Origin: Marinobacterium halophilum
Lineage (GTDB): Bacteria; Pseudomonadota; Gammaproteobacteria; Pseudomonadales; Balneatricaceae
Length of the DNA: 54,074 bases
Assembly: GCF_003014615.1 (NCBI RefSeq)
Contig: NZ_PYGI01000025.1
Location: forward strand, 1-54,074
Direction of reading: 5' to 3'
The stretch's first letter is position 1; each line of letters opens with the position of its first letter. The position numbers and the translations under genes were made by a program. Under the pieces are notes generated by a model that searched no databases, was not told where the DNA came from, and worked only from the letters and a program-made list of their open reading frames with translations. Positions 9,101 through 16,863 of the stretch are shown one piece after another.

Positions 9101-9686
9101 CGGCAGCGAATACATGCCGGTGATTTCAGAGCATGAAGACCGCATTGAAGAACGCAGCCAAAGCTACGGCGTACATCAGCGACCGGAAGACTATCTGGAC
9201 AGTTTCAACCGGTTCATCAAAGATCAAGTCAACCAGTCGGCGGCACTGGCTGTCGTCGTTAACAAACCGCGTGATCTTACCCGCGAGCAGCTACGTGACG
9301 TCAAACTGCTGCTGGACAACCACGGCTACTCTGAAGCCCACCTGCAAAGCGCGGTGCGCAACCAAACCAACAAGGACATCGCCGCCAGCATTATCGGCCA
9401 TATCCGACGTGCTGCCTTTGGTGAACCACTGATCCCCTTCGGCCAGCGTGTGGCCCACGCCATGGATCGTATCTATACCCAACACGACTGGACACCCGTG
9501 CAACGCAAATGGCTTGAACGCCTCGCCAAACAGCTGGTACACGAAGTCATTATTGACCATGAATTCGTCAACAAGCGTTTTACCGACGACGGTGGTGCCA
9601 AGCGGCTGGACAAACTGCTGAATGATCAGCTGGATGTCGTGCTGGATGAACTCAACGACGCGATCTGGCCACAGCAAAGTGCCTGA
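6153..9686 (+). CDS. hsdR: Type I restriction enzyme R subunit (HsdR)
   Basis: The ATP-dependent translocase and endonuclease subunit of a type I restriction-modification complex. With ATG 6153 (AGG 3 nt upstream) it has 1177 residues. The open frame continues upstream to an ATG at 6069, but that extension lacks domain character. In order: a DUF4145-like N-terminal region (about 25-130), a coiled-coil rich in Gln/Glu (about 150-255), a PD-(D/E)XK-type nuclease segment (GWADYVLF...AVVEAKK, Lys near 331), Walker A MATGTGKT near 479, DEAH box near 582 (IIDEAHRGY), GLTATPAR (motif III), motif VI region QMIGRATRRC, and the EcoEI-type C-terminal domain. It is the first gene of the set hsdR-fic-hsdM-hsdS; all motifs are intact. 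Confidence 0.95.
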   Translation: MHSTGTATKTTNFHFLAEHDPLFVQLASAAEHTFASDPNTTLIKLRQLGEALAQHIAALSGIEFDEQTSQSDLLYRLSRDLRLEPQVKELFHTLRIEGNKATHQFRTRHKEAMDGLKLARELAIWFHRSFGKTGADFKSGPFIPPADPSTQLRQLQSDIEKLRHELQQANVELDNSQQLSQLVEREKAEFEALALAMDEESRQLSEQARQHEQTLTQQRQTYEHKIKELQQQLADQGEKALSVQRQQVSQKTQAAGNAMVLSEELTRILIDQQLNEAGWETDSQEITWKKGAQPQEGTNCAIAEWPTEYLGEKGWADYVLFAGLTPIAVVEAKKENTNVAGKVPQAERYSKGFKVIPSLSGAWELTGHTVAWPVPDEEGHYKVPFVYSCNGRPYIPQLAEQSGTWFRDVREPSNTRRALPAFHTPAGLLDLLERDREHAEQKLKAEPFGYLKLRDYQQKAITATECALAKGVRTALLAMATGTGKTHTIIGLMYRFLKSERFHRILFLVDRTALGDQAFDAFEETTLEQNQTLNQIYNLAAMGDAKAEVETRVQVATVQAMAKRIFMSDQPPSIDQFDCIIIDEAHRGYTLDQEMTEGELATRDASQYLSSYRRVLDYFDAVKIGLTATPARHTSEIFGKPVYTYSYPEAVADDWLIDHEPPIRYKTLLSKHGIHFDKGEAVEVINTQTGEVDTTDLEDELHFEVDAFNRRVINEDFNRVICEQLAQELDPFGEEKTLIFCATDLHADMVKRLLDQAFKDLYNGSYSEAAVAKITGKSDKVESLIKRYKNERYPNIAITVDLLTTGIDVKPICHLVFLRRVRSRILYEQMIGRATRRCDDIGKTVFRIYDPVDIYAALEDVNTMKPLVKDPNITLEQLIGELTDEQHLENALNTPGEQTGETQADVVLSQLSQKLMRVMRKADKKAENAPALQQKLGELHDIWGVEPKSLHTHLRQLGPRQAADFIRQHNGLLNQLEEVKALVGSEYMPVISEHEDRIEERSQSYGVHQRPEDYLDSFNRFIKDQVNQSAALAVVVNKPRDLTREQLRDVKLLLDNHGYSEAHLQSAVRNQTNKDIAASIIGHIRRAAFGEPLIPFGQRVAHAMDRIYTQHDWTPVQRKWLERLAKQLVHEVIIDHEFVNKRFTDDGGAKRLDKLLNDQLDVVLDELNDAIWPQQSA

Positions 9687-9702
9687 TCGCCTCGGGCAGA
9701 CA

Positions 9703-9789
9703 TGTCGATTTTTTGGCATTTTTTCGACACAGATATTTGCTATGTTGACCGCATCGACATAGACTGCCGGAAACACCCTGCTGTGTCGA
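9703..9789 (+). promoter_or_regulatory. Four TGTCGA/TCGACA boxes upstream of fic
   Basis: TGTCGA at 9703-9708, TCGACA at 9724-9729, TCGACA at 9754-9759 and TGTCGA at 9784-9789 lie within 87 bp. They start 21, 30 and 30 bp apart, forming two inverted pairs around T-rich DNA. They fill the 123-bp gap between hsdR and the fic start. The arrangement suggests an operator. The downstream Fic protein has its own C-terminal winged-helix domain, so autoregulation of fic-hsdM-hsdS is a reasonable hypothesis. Confidence 0.5.
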
Positions 9790-9809
9790 AATTTTCAAGG
9801 AATTTAAAC

Positions 9810-10916
9810 ATGCCCTGGCGGCCGGATCAGCCTTACAACGCACTACCTCCGCTTGCGCCACCCACGGAAGCGACAGAAACACTCGCCATCCTCAAAGCCT
9901 GCATCCCTGCCCGCGCCGCCCTGGCCGAGCTGAAGCAGGCCGGTGAGTTGATTCCCAACCAGTCGTTGCTCATCAACCTGCTGCCGCTGCTGGAAGCCAG
10001 AGACAGTTCCGAAATCGAGAACATTGTCACCACCACCGACAAGCTGTTTCAGTATTCACAGGAAGATCAGGGTGCCGACCCCGCAACAAAAGAAGCCCTT
10101 CGCTACCGCACCGCCCTGTATGAAGGCTTCGTACACCTGCAACAAAGGCCGTTGTGCGCCAGCACCGCCATTGAAGTGTGCGGCACCCTGAAAGGCATGG
10201 AAATGGACGTGCGCAAAGTGCCCGGAACCATTATTGGCAATCACGCGACCGGTGAAACCATCTACACGCCGCCCAACGGCGAAGAGGTTATTCGCAACCT
10301 GCTCACCAACTGGGAGAATTATCTGCACGCGGAAGACGGCACCGATCCGCTGATTAAAATGGCCATCAGCCATTATCAGTTTGAAGCCATTCACCCCTTC
10401 CATGATGGCAATGGCCGTACCGGCAGGATCGTTAACGTCCTTTACCTGATTGAACAGCAGCTGCTGACACTCCCCATCCTCTACCTGAGCCGTTACATCG
10501 TTCAGCACAAAAGCGATTACTACCGCCTGCTGACCCACGTGACCCGCACGGGTGAGTGGCAGGATTGGATTATCTTTATGCTCAAAGGGGTTGAACAGGT
10601 ATCGGCCTGGACCTGCGCCAAGATTGCCGCCATGCGCACGCTCATCACGCAGACCGAAGCACACGTTCGGCAACAATTGCCCAAGATATACAGCCACGAA
10701 CTGGTGCAAACCATTTTTGAACAGCCCTATTGCCGCATCAGCAACCTGGTTGAGAAAGGGATCGCCAAACGGCAAACCGCCTCCACTTACCTGAAACAGC
10801 TCGTTGAGATTGGTGTGCTACAGGAAAAAACCGCCGGCAACGAAAAGCTCTTCCTCAACCCGCGCCTGTTGCGGCTGATGACCAGCGACAGCAACGATCT
10901 GCAACCGTATAACTGA
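9810..10916 (+). CDS. Fic-family AMPylase-type protein with N-terminal inhibitory motif and C-terminal winged helix
   Basis: A 368-residue protein with the Fic core motif HPFHDGNGRTGR near residue 195. This is the full HPFxxGNGRxxR signature of active nucleotidyl (usually AMP) transferases that modify hydroxyl side chains of target proteins. Upstream is SSEIEN near residue 66, matching the (S/T)xxxE(G/N) autoinhibitory helix of class II Fic proteins. The last 70 residues (QTIFEQPYCRISNLVEKGIAKRQ onward) look like a winged helix-turn-helix. ATG 9810 was chosen because AAGGA lies 8 nt upstream and MPWRPDQPYNALPPLAPP is the usual N-terminus of this group; the frame is open to an ATG at 9702. It lies between hsdR and hsdM on the same strand, 24 bp before hsdM. 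Its role there (regulator, toxin or modifier of Hsd subunits) is unknown. Confidence 0.9.
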   Translation: MPWRPDQPYNALPPLAPPTEATETLAILKACIPARAALAELKQAGELIPNQSLLINLLPLLEARDSSEIENIVTTTDKLFQYSQEDQGADPATKEALRYRTALYEGFVHLQQRPLCASTAIEVCGTLKGMEMDVRKVPGTIIGNHATGETIYTPPNGEEVIRNLLTNWENYLHAEDGTDPLIKMAISHYQFEAIHPFHDGNGRTGRIVNVLYLIEQQLLTLPILYLSRYIVQHKSDYYRLLTHVTRTGEWQDWIIFMLKGVEQVSAWTCAKIAAMRTLITQTEAHVRQQLPKIYSHELVQTIFEQPYCRISNLVEKGIAKRQTASTYLKQLVEIGVLQEKTAGNEKLFLNPRLLRLMTSDSNDLQPYN

Positions 10917-10940
10917 ATTCAGACACCCACTGAGACCACC

Positions 10941-12593
10941 ATGACCCACAACGATATCGTTCAGAAACTCTGGAACCTCTGCGACGTACTGCGCGACGAC
11001 GGCATCAACTATTCCGACTACGTCACCGAGCTGGTGCTGCTGCTGTTCATCAAGATGGTGCATGAAAACACCGAAGCGGGCACGCTCAAGGAACACCCGC
11101 TGCCGGAAGGCTGCCGCTGGCAAGACCTGAACGGCAAGTCCGGCATCAACCTGCTGAACGATTACAAGCGCATCCTGCTCAGCCTCTCCACCGGCAGTGA
11201 TGGCGATGGCAACCTGGTGCATGACGACCCGCTGATCAGTGCCATCTACGCCGATGCCCAGACACGGCTGCGCGAGCCGCGCCATCTGGAACAAATGATC
11301 AAGACACTGGACCAGATCGACTGGTTCAGCGCACAGAAGGATGGTTTGGGCGATCTGTATGAAGGCCTGCTGGAAAAGAACGCCAACGAGACCAAGTCCG
11401 GGGCCGGTCAGTACTTCACGCCCCGCGCCCTGATCAACTCCATGGTGCGCTGCCTGCAGCCGCAACCGGGCGAGCGGATTCAGGACCCGTCAGCCGGTAC
11501 GGCGGGCTTTTTGATCGCCGCCCATGAACACATCAAACAGCAGACCGATGATCTATACGACCTGAGCGCCACCGAAAAAGTGTTCCAGACCCACCACGCC
11601 TATGTCGGCATCGAGCTGGTGCCCGGCACCCGTCGATTGGCGCTGATGAACTGCCTGCTGCACGGCATGGAGGGCGACGACGAAGGCGTGGTGCATCTGG
11701 GCAACGCGCTGGGCCAGGCCGGTGCCAGCCTGGCGCGTGCCGATATCATCCTGGCCAACCCGCCGTTTGGCACTTCCAAGGGCGGCGAAGCCAGCATTAC
11801 CCGCGACGACCTCACCTTCGAGACCAGCAACAAACAGCTGGCCTTTTTGCAGCACATCTACCGCAACCTCAAGCCCGGTGGCCGCGCCGCCGTGGTACTG
11901 CCGGACAACGTGCTGTTCGACGCCGGCAAAGGCACCGATATCCGCCGCGACCTGATGCACAAGTGCAACCTGCACACCATCCTGCGCCTGCCCACCGGCA
12001 TCTTCTACGCCCAGGGCGTGAAGACCAACGTGCTGTTCTTCACCAAAGGCAGCGCCACCGACAAGCACCAGGACGAAAACTGTACCGAAAATGTCTGGGT
12101 ATACGACCTGCGTACCAACATGCCCAACTTCGGCAAGCGCACCCCCTTCACCGAGCAACACCTGCAGCCGTTCGAGCAGGTCTTCAACCCTGCCGCTCCG
12201 GCTGCTTCTGATGTGGGCGCCCACTCCGTGGGCGAATTCCTGTCCCAACGCAGCGAAGGTGAATGGTCCTTCGGTGCTGAACAGATCGACGTGGACACCA
12301 CCGCCAGCGAAGAGAATCAGGATGTCGACGAACGCCTGGTGCACTCGCGCTGGCGCTGTTTCTCGCGTCAATGGATCGCCGACACCAAGGGCGACTCTCT
12401 GTATATCAGCTGGCTGAAGGACAAGGACAGCGTCGACGCCGCCAACCTGCCGGAACCGAGCGTACTGGCCGGCGAAGCGATGAGCGAACTAGTACAGGCA
12501 CTGGGTGAGCTGGATGGTCTGATGCGCGAGCTGGGCGCGGGTGAGGCGGCGGATACACTGACAAATGCATGGAGTAAGGAGTCATTACAATGA
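10941..12593 (+). CDS. hsdM: Type I restriction-modification methyltransferase subunit (HsdM)
   Basis: N6-adenine methyltransferase subunit of the type I complex, 550 residues. An N-terminal HsdM helical domain (MTHNDIVQKLWNLCDVLRDDGINYSDYVTELVLLLFIKM) precedes the catalytic domain with AGQYFTPRALI, the SAM-binding motif I DPSAGTAGFLI near residue 182 and motif IV NPPFG near residue 272, which marks adenine-N6 specificity. The C-terminal part is longer than the minimal HsdM core. It overlaps hsdS by 4 bp (ATGA), indicating translational coupling. No disruption is visible. Confidence 0.95.
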   Translation: MTHNDIVQKLWNLCDVLRDDGINYSDYVTELVLLLFIKMVHENTEAGTLKEHPLPEGCRWQDLNGKSGINLLNDYKRILLSLSTGSDGDGNLVHDDPLISAIYADAQTRLREPRHLEQMIKTLDQIDWFSAQKDGLGDLYEGLLEKNANETKSGAGQYFTPRALINSMVRCLQPQPGERIQDPSAGTAGFLIAAHEHIKQQTDDLYDLSATEKVFQTHHAYVGIELVPGTRRLALMNCLLHGMEGDDEGVVHLGNALGQAGASLARADIILANPPFGTSKGGEASITRDDLTFETSNKQLAFLQHIYRNLKPGGRAAVVLPDNVLFDAGKGTDIRRDLMHKCNLHTILRLPTGIFYAQGVKTNVLFFTKGSATDKHQDENCTENVWVYDLRTNMPNFGKRTPFTEQHLQPFEQVFNPAAPAASDVGAHSVGEFLSQRSEGEWSFGAEQIDVDTTASEENQDVDERLVHSRWRCFSRQWIADTKGDSLYISWLKDKDSVDAANLPEPSVLAGEAMSELVQALGELDGLMRELGAGEAADTLTNAWSKESLQ

Positions 12594-13924
12594 GCATGAC
12601 GCCACTCGAATGGGGAACAAGCCAGCTAGGGACAATCCTTGAACTTGTTTATGGAAAATCACTTCCTGCAAAAAAACGAGACGGCGATAATTATGCTGTT
12701 TTCGGCTCAAACGGTGTTGTTGGTCAGCACAGTGTTCCGCTTGTGAATACTCCAGGACTAATCATTGGACGAAAAGGTTCGTTTGGTGAAGTTCACATTT
12801 CTGAACAGCCATTTTCCCCAATAGACACCACGTACTATGTTAACAAGTTCTACGGGCAGCCAATCAGATACTGGTTTTACCAACTGAAGCTATTGCCTCT
12901 TAACCAGCTGAACCGAGCAACTGCAATTCCAGGGTTGAACAGGGATGATGCCTATTCACAGAGTATTGCACTCCCTCCCCTCGCTGAACAAAAAGTCATC
13001 GCCGACAAGCTCGATGTGCTGCTGGCACAGGTGGAAAGCACCAAGGCGCGCCTTGACCGTATTCCGCAGATCCTAAAACGCTTCCGCCAGTCCGTACTGG
13101 CTGCAGCGGTGAGTGGGCGGTTGACGGAGGAGTGGCGAGATACCAGTTCTTATTGCACGCATGAGCTTGCTGATGATTGGAAATGGGCAACTATTCCTCA
13201 AAACTGGGATGTAAAGCTCTACTCTGAAGTAGCCGAAAGTCGCCTTGGTAAAATGCTCGACAAAACAAAAAATTCAGGTATTCCAACCAAGTACGTTGGC
13301 AACATCAATGTCAGATGGTTCAGATTTAACTTATCCGAAATGCAAAAGATTCTCGTATCGGAATCGGAGCAACAGGAATTTTCCCTTAGACAAGGAGATG
13401 TCTTGATTTGTGAGGGGGGAGAGCCTGGCAGGTGCGCTATTTGGGATGACAACGGCCAAGAACCAGTTGTCTTCCAAAAAGCACTTCATAGAGCCCGCGT
13501 GTCCGATCGTTTATTCCCCGAGTGGCTTGCTCTGAATCTGAAAAATGATGCAGATAACCTGTCCTTGGCACAACTTTTCACCGGCACCACAATTAAGCAC
13601 CTGACAGGGAAAGCGCTTAAAGAATACCCAATCAGAATCCCGCCAATCAAAGAACAAGCTGAAATCGTCCGCCGTGTCGACCAGCTCTTCGCCTATGCCG
13701 ATCGCATCGAACAACAGGTCAATAACGCTCAGAAGCAGGTCAATAATCTGACCCAGTCCATTCTGGCCAAGGCGTTTCGCGGCGAGCTGACCGAACAGTG
13801 GCGCAAGGACAACCCGGCGCTGATCAGCGGTGACAACAGCGCCGAAGCGCTGCTGGAGCGGATCAAGGCCGAGCGCGCCGCGCTGAAACCGGCCAAGCGC
13901 AGTCGCAAGAAGGCCGGTGTCTGA
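12590..13924 (+). CDS. hsdS: Type I restriction-modification specificity subunit (HsdS)
   Basis: A 444-residue DNA-recognition subunit with two target-recognition domains (about 1-125 and 185-345). Each is followed by a conserved helical spacer. The central one is PPLAEQKVIADKLDVLLAQV...RLTEEWR and the distal one is PPIKEQAEIVRRVDQLFAYA...GELTEQWR. The target-recognition parts are visibly more AT-rich than hsdM and the spacers, as expected for modules exchanged by recombination. The distal spacer holds a tandem heptapeptide (QVNNAQK then QVNNLTQ), the kind of spacer repeat whose copy number sets the distance between half-sites in EcoR124-type systems. The stop codon abuts the convergent chemoreceptor gene with no gap. 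Confidence 0.93.
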   Translation: MSMTPLEWGTSQLGTILELVYGKSLPAKKRDGDNYAVFGSNGVVGQHSVPLVNTPGLIIGRKGSFGEVHISEQPFSPIDTTYYVNKFYGQPIRYWFYQLKLLPLNQLNRATAIPGLNRDDAYSQSIALPPLAEQKVIADKLDVLLAQVESTKARLDRIPQILKRFRQSVLAAAVSGRLTEEWRDTSSYCTHELADDWKWATIPQNWDVKLYSEVAESRLGKMLDKTKNSGIPTKYVGNINVRWFRFNLSEMQKILVSESEQQEFSLRQGDVLICEGGEPGRCAIWDDNGQEPVVFQKALHRARVSDRLFPEWLALNLKNDADNLSLAQLFTGTTIKHLTGKALKEYPIRIPPIKEQAEIVRRVDQLFAYADRIEQQVNNAQKQVNNLTQSILAKAFRGELTEQWRKDNPALISGDNSAEALLERIKAERAALKPAKRSRKKAGV

Positions 13925-15598
13925 TTACACCCTGAACGTCATCACCAGCTGGCTCAGGCGCTGTTCCAATGCCGCCATACCGGCGGTGGTATCGGCCAGA
14001 ATCGCGGCGTTTTGATCCGCCTTGTCAGCGATGACCGCAACCTGCTGCACGCTGCCTTCGATCTCGTTGGCCACTGCAGTTTGCTGCTCGGCAGCTCCGG
14101 CAATCTGGGTATTCATCTCGTTGATGGTCGCCACTGAAGCCGTGATCTGTTGCAGTGAACGGGTAGCATCTTCGGCCCTTTCGGTGGTCGCGGCGCTTTG
14201 CTCGCGGCTGCGGCTCATCACCGTCACCGCCTCACGCGCACCACTTTGCAGGCGCTCGATCATGCGCTGGATCTCTTCGGTACTCTGCTGGGTGCGGCTG
14301 GCCAGCGTACGCACTTCATCAGCCACGACCGAAAAGCCGCGCCCCTGATCACCGGCACGGGCGGCCTCAATCGCGGCATTGAGCGCCAGCAGATTGGTCT
14401 GCTCGGCAATATCGCTGATCACCGAAACCACGCTGCCAATATTATCCGCATCCGCACCCACACGCGTGATCACCTCGGCAGAACGGTGGACATCATCCGC
14501 CAGCTGGTTGATCGAGCGGATGGTTTCTTCCACCACGCGATCACCACTGCGGGCATTGGTATCGGCCTGCTGCGCGGCCTCGGCGGCCATGGTCGCGCTG
14601 GACGCCACCTCCTGCACGGCGGCAACCATCTCCTGAATGGAGACGGCGGTGCGGCCGGTATCTTCCCGCTGCTGACGGGTATCGGCCTGGGTCTTTTCAA
14701 CCACTTGCGTCATGGCTTCGGTCGACTCGCTAAGCGAGCCCACCGCGATCTGCACTTCCTTCACCAGCTGGTGGATCTTATCCACAAAGCCGTTGAATCC
14801 TCGTGCCACGTCACCCACTTCATCGCGGCTGTTTACGTCCAGGCGTCGGGTCAGATCGCCCTCGCCTTCGGCAATATCCAGCAGCGCCTGGGCCGTCTGC
14901 TGCAGCGGAGCCAGCATGCGTCGCGACAGCAGCAGGTTGACCGCACTGACCAGCAACGCCAACGTCAGCCCTGACACCAGAATCCAGATCATGGTCTGGG
15001 TGATGATATGGGCAATGCTGGCTTCCCGGCGGGCGACTTCGGCATCGATATCATCGATATAGAAGCCGGTGGCGATCACCCATCCCCACACCTCAATCTC
15101 GCGGGCAAAGGTCAGTCGTGGTGACGGTTCGGCTCCGGCTTCACGGGGCCAGCGATACTCAACGAAGCCCCCGCCTTCCAGCGCCTTGTCGATCACGTCC
15201 CTGACGAAGGGTTTGCCGTCCGGGTCGGTAATATCAATCACGGTTTTCCCTATGGCGTCACTGTCACCCGAATGGAAGACAATTTTGCCGTCCAGATCAT
15301 AGCCATAAATAAAGCCGTTCTCGCCAAAGGTCATGCCATTGAGTACTTCTGTGGCCTGAGCAATCTTCTCCTGATAACGCATATCGAGACGGTGCTGCAA
15401 CGGACGAATGGCCCCCATCGCCATATCGATATAGTTCTGCAACTCCTGTTGCCGCGCCTCCAGCATTTCAGTGCGGATAACGTTGATCTCGTCCTGCTCA
15501 AGCTGATGCAGCTGCCACTGCACCACCAGCATCACGGCCAGTACAACCAAGATCATGGGGACTATAGAGAGGGTGAGGAACTTTGTTTTTATTTTCAT
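13925..15598 (-). CDS. Methyl-accepting chemotaxis protein with periplasmic Cache domain
   Basis: A 557-residue transmembrane chemoreceptor. A membrane segment near residues 8-28 ([19 protein letters not shown]) is followed by a periplasmic single-Cache domain ([34 protein letters not shown]...[17 protein letters not shown]), a second membrane segment near 190-212, a HAMP domain ([27 protein letters not shown]) and the signalling coiled coil. Its hairpin tip [23 protein letters not shown] is the CheA/CheW contact. Cache domains of this type often bind small organic acids, so it could sense a substrate of the surrounding catabolic genes, but the ligand is not readable from the sequence. The start is followed upstream by palindromic leader DNA. 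Confidence 0.93.
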   Translation of the reverse strand: MKIKTKFLTLSIVPMILVVLAVMLVVQWQLHQLEQDEINVIRTEMLEARQQELQNYIDMAMGAIRPLQHRLDMRYQEKIAQATEVLNGMTFGENGFIYGYDLDGKIVFHSGDSDAIGKTVIDITDPDGKPFVRDVIDKALEGGGFVEYRWPREAGAEPSPRLTFAREIEVWGWVIATGFYIDDIDAEVARREASIAHIITQTMIWILVSGLTLALLVSAVNLLLSRRMLAPLQQTAQALLDIAEGEGDLTRRLDVNSRDEVGDVARGFNGFVDKIHQLVKEVQIAVGSLSESTEAMTQVVEKTQADTRQQREDTGRTAVSIQEMVAAVQEVASSATMAAEAAQQADTNARSGDRVVEETIRSINQLADDVHRSAEVITRVGADADNIGSVVSVISDIAEQTNLLALNAAIEAARAGDQGRGFSVVADEVRTLASRTQQSTEEIQRMIERLQSGAREAVTVMSRSREQSAATTERAEDATRSLQQITASVATINEMNTQIAGAAEQQTAVANEIEGSVQQVAVIADKADQNAAILADTTAGMAALEQRLSQLVMTFRV

Positions 15599-15602
15599 CT
15601 TC

Positions 15603-15677
15603 GTCTCTCATGAGAGACACCTAAAGGATGCGCGCGCAGACAGGCCCAGCCATCAAGGCCGTTGTCCTTCAGGTGTC
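15603..15677 (-). promoter_or_regulatory. Palindromic leader of the chemoreceptor gene
   Basis: A perfect 16-bp palindrome GTCTCTCATGAGAGAC (15603-15618) ends 5 bp before the receptor start codon and contains the probable GAGA ribosome-binding sequence. Overlapping it, GACACCTAAAGGA (15616-15628) and TCCTTCAGGTGTC (15665-15677) form a 13-bp inverted repeat with one mismatch and a 36-nt loop. Both could fold in the mRNA and hide the ribosome-binding site, or be protein-binding sites. Confidence 0.4.
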
Positions 15678-15694
15678 AATGTTGTGCAGGAAAC

Positions 15695-15725
15695 GGCAGC
15701 AGAGAAGCACATGTTCTCTGCTGCC
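15695..15725 (-). terminator. Terminator-like hairpin at the end of the eight-gene operon
   Basis: A perfect 12-bp stem (GGCAGCAGAGAA / TTCTCTGCTGCC) with a 7-nt loop starts 4 bp downstream of the stop of the last acyl-CoA dehydrogenase gene. There is no strong T-tract on the minus strand, so termination efficiency is uncertain. Confidence 0.6.
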
Positions 15726-15729
15726 TGAA

Positions 15730-16863
15730 TCAGGCGGCGTCCAGTAAAGGTGCCGCCCGGTTCAGGTGGTAATCCGCATCGCCCAGGAGTGCCTGAAGAA
15801 CACGAATGCGCTTGAAGTAGAGGCCTACATCCAGCTCATCGGTCACGCCGATGCCACCGTGCATCTGTACCGCTTCGTTGCTGACCTTATCGGCCATTTG
15901 GCCCACCTTCCACTTGGCCAGGCTGACCAACTGACCGGCTTGGACATCATCGGCATCCAATGCTTCCAGTGCGGCCATCAGACTGGAACGGGCCAGTTCG
16001 ATATCGACATGCATCCAGGCGGCACGGTGTTGCAGCGCCTGAAAGGAACCGATGGGCACATCAAACTGCACGCGGGTACGCAGGTAATCCAGCGTGGTCT
16101 GGAACAGGCTCTCACACGCGCCCAGCAGCTCGGCAGCGATACAGGCCCGACCGCGGTCCAGCGCAAGGCTCAGTACCTCGGCTCCCTGATCCAGTTCGCC
16201 GATCAAGGCGTCCGCTGCCACCTCAACCTGATTGAAAACCAGACGTGCCGTATTGCGCGAATCGATCAGCTTCTGGCGGCTGACGCTGACACCTGCAGCC
16301 TCGGCAGGCACGATAAACAGGCTGATGGCATCATCTGCTGCACCGGTACGGGCCGCCACAATCCAGCCGTCAGCACCCATGCCATCGACCACCATCACCT
16401 TGCTGCCGCTCAGTTCAAACCCACGGTCATTGCGCTTGGCCACCAGCTCGATCCGTTCGGGGTTGTGCCGCGCCCCCTCGTCCACCGCCAGTGCCAGACG
16501 CTTGCTGCCGCTGATCATCTCGGCCAGCCATTGCGCTTGCTGGGCTTCACTGCCCCCCAGCTCCAGCACCGAGCCGCACAACACAATGGAAGACAACAAC
16601 GGTGATGCGCTCAGCTGACGGCCAGCGGACTCGAACACCGCGCCCATGCCGGTATAACCGAATGCCAGACCGCCCAGGCGCTCCGGAAAGGGAATCGCCG
16701 TCCAGCCCAGCTCGGTCATTTCTCGCCAAACAGACGGCTCAAAGCCCAGTTCATCGCCGCTGTCACGCAAGGCACGCAGAGCGGAGACCGGACTGCGCTC
16801 GGCAAAAAACTCCTGCGCCGTATCCAGCAGCATGCGCTGCTCTTCGTTATACACCAGGCTCAT
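15730..16863 (-). CDS. Acyl-CoA dehydrogenase family subunit (HGGIGVTDE type)
   Basis: A 377-residue protein of the acyl-CoA dehydrogenase fold. It has an N-terminal helical domain (MSLVYNEEQRMLLDTAQEFF), a beta domain, and a C-terminal helical domain ending with QMHGGIGVTDELDVGLYFKRIRVLQALLGD. Proteins of this type (FadE28/FadE29 class) form alpha2beta2 complexes with a second, different ACAD and desaturate steroid or bile-acid side-chain CoA esters. The start overlaps the stop of the 404-residue ACAD by 4 bp, so the two are translationally coupled and probably one heteromer. It is the last gene of the operon that begins with the SDR at 23829. Which subunit holds the catalytic base needs an alignment. 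Confidence 0.88.
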   Translation of the reverse strand: MSLVYNEEQRMLLDTAQEFFAERSPVSALRALRDSGDELGFEPSVWREMTELGWTAIPFPERLGGLAFGYTGMGAVFESAGRQLSASPLLSSIVLCGSVLELGGSEAQQAQWLAEMISGSKRLALAVDEGARHNPERIELVAKRNDRGFELSGSKVMVVDGMGADGWIVAARTGAADDAISLFIVPAEAAGVSVSRQKLIDSRNTARLVFNQVEVAADALIGELDQGAEVLSLALDRGRACIAAELLGACESLFQTTLDYLRTRVQFDVPIGSFQALQHRAAWMHVDIELARSSLMAALEALDADDVQAGQLVSLAKWKVGQMADKVSNEAVQMHGGIGVTDELDVGLYFKRIRVLQALLGDADYHLNRAAPLLDAA

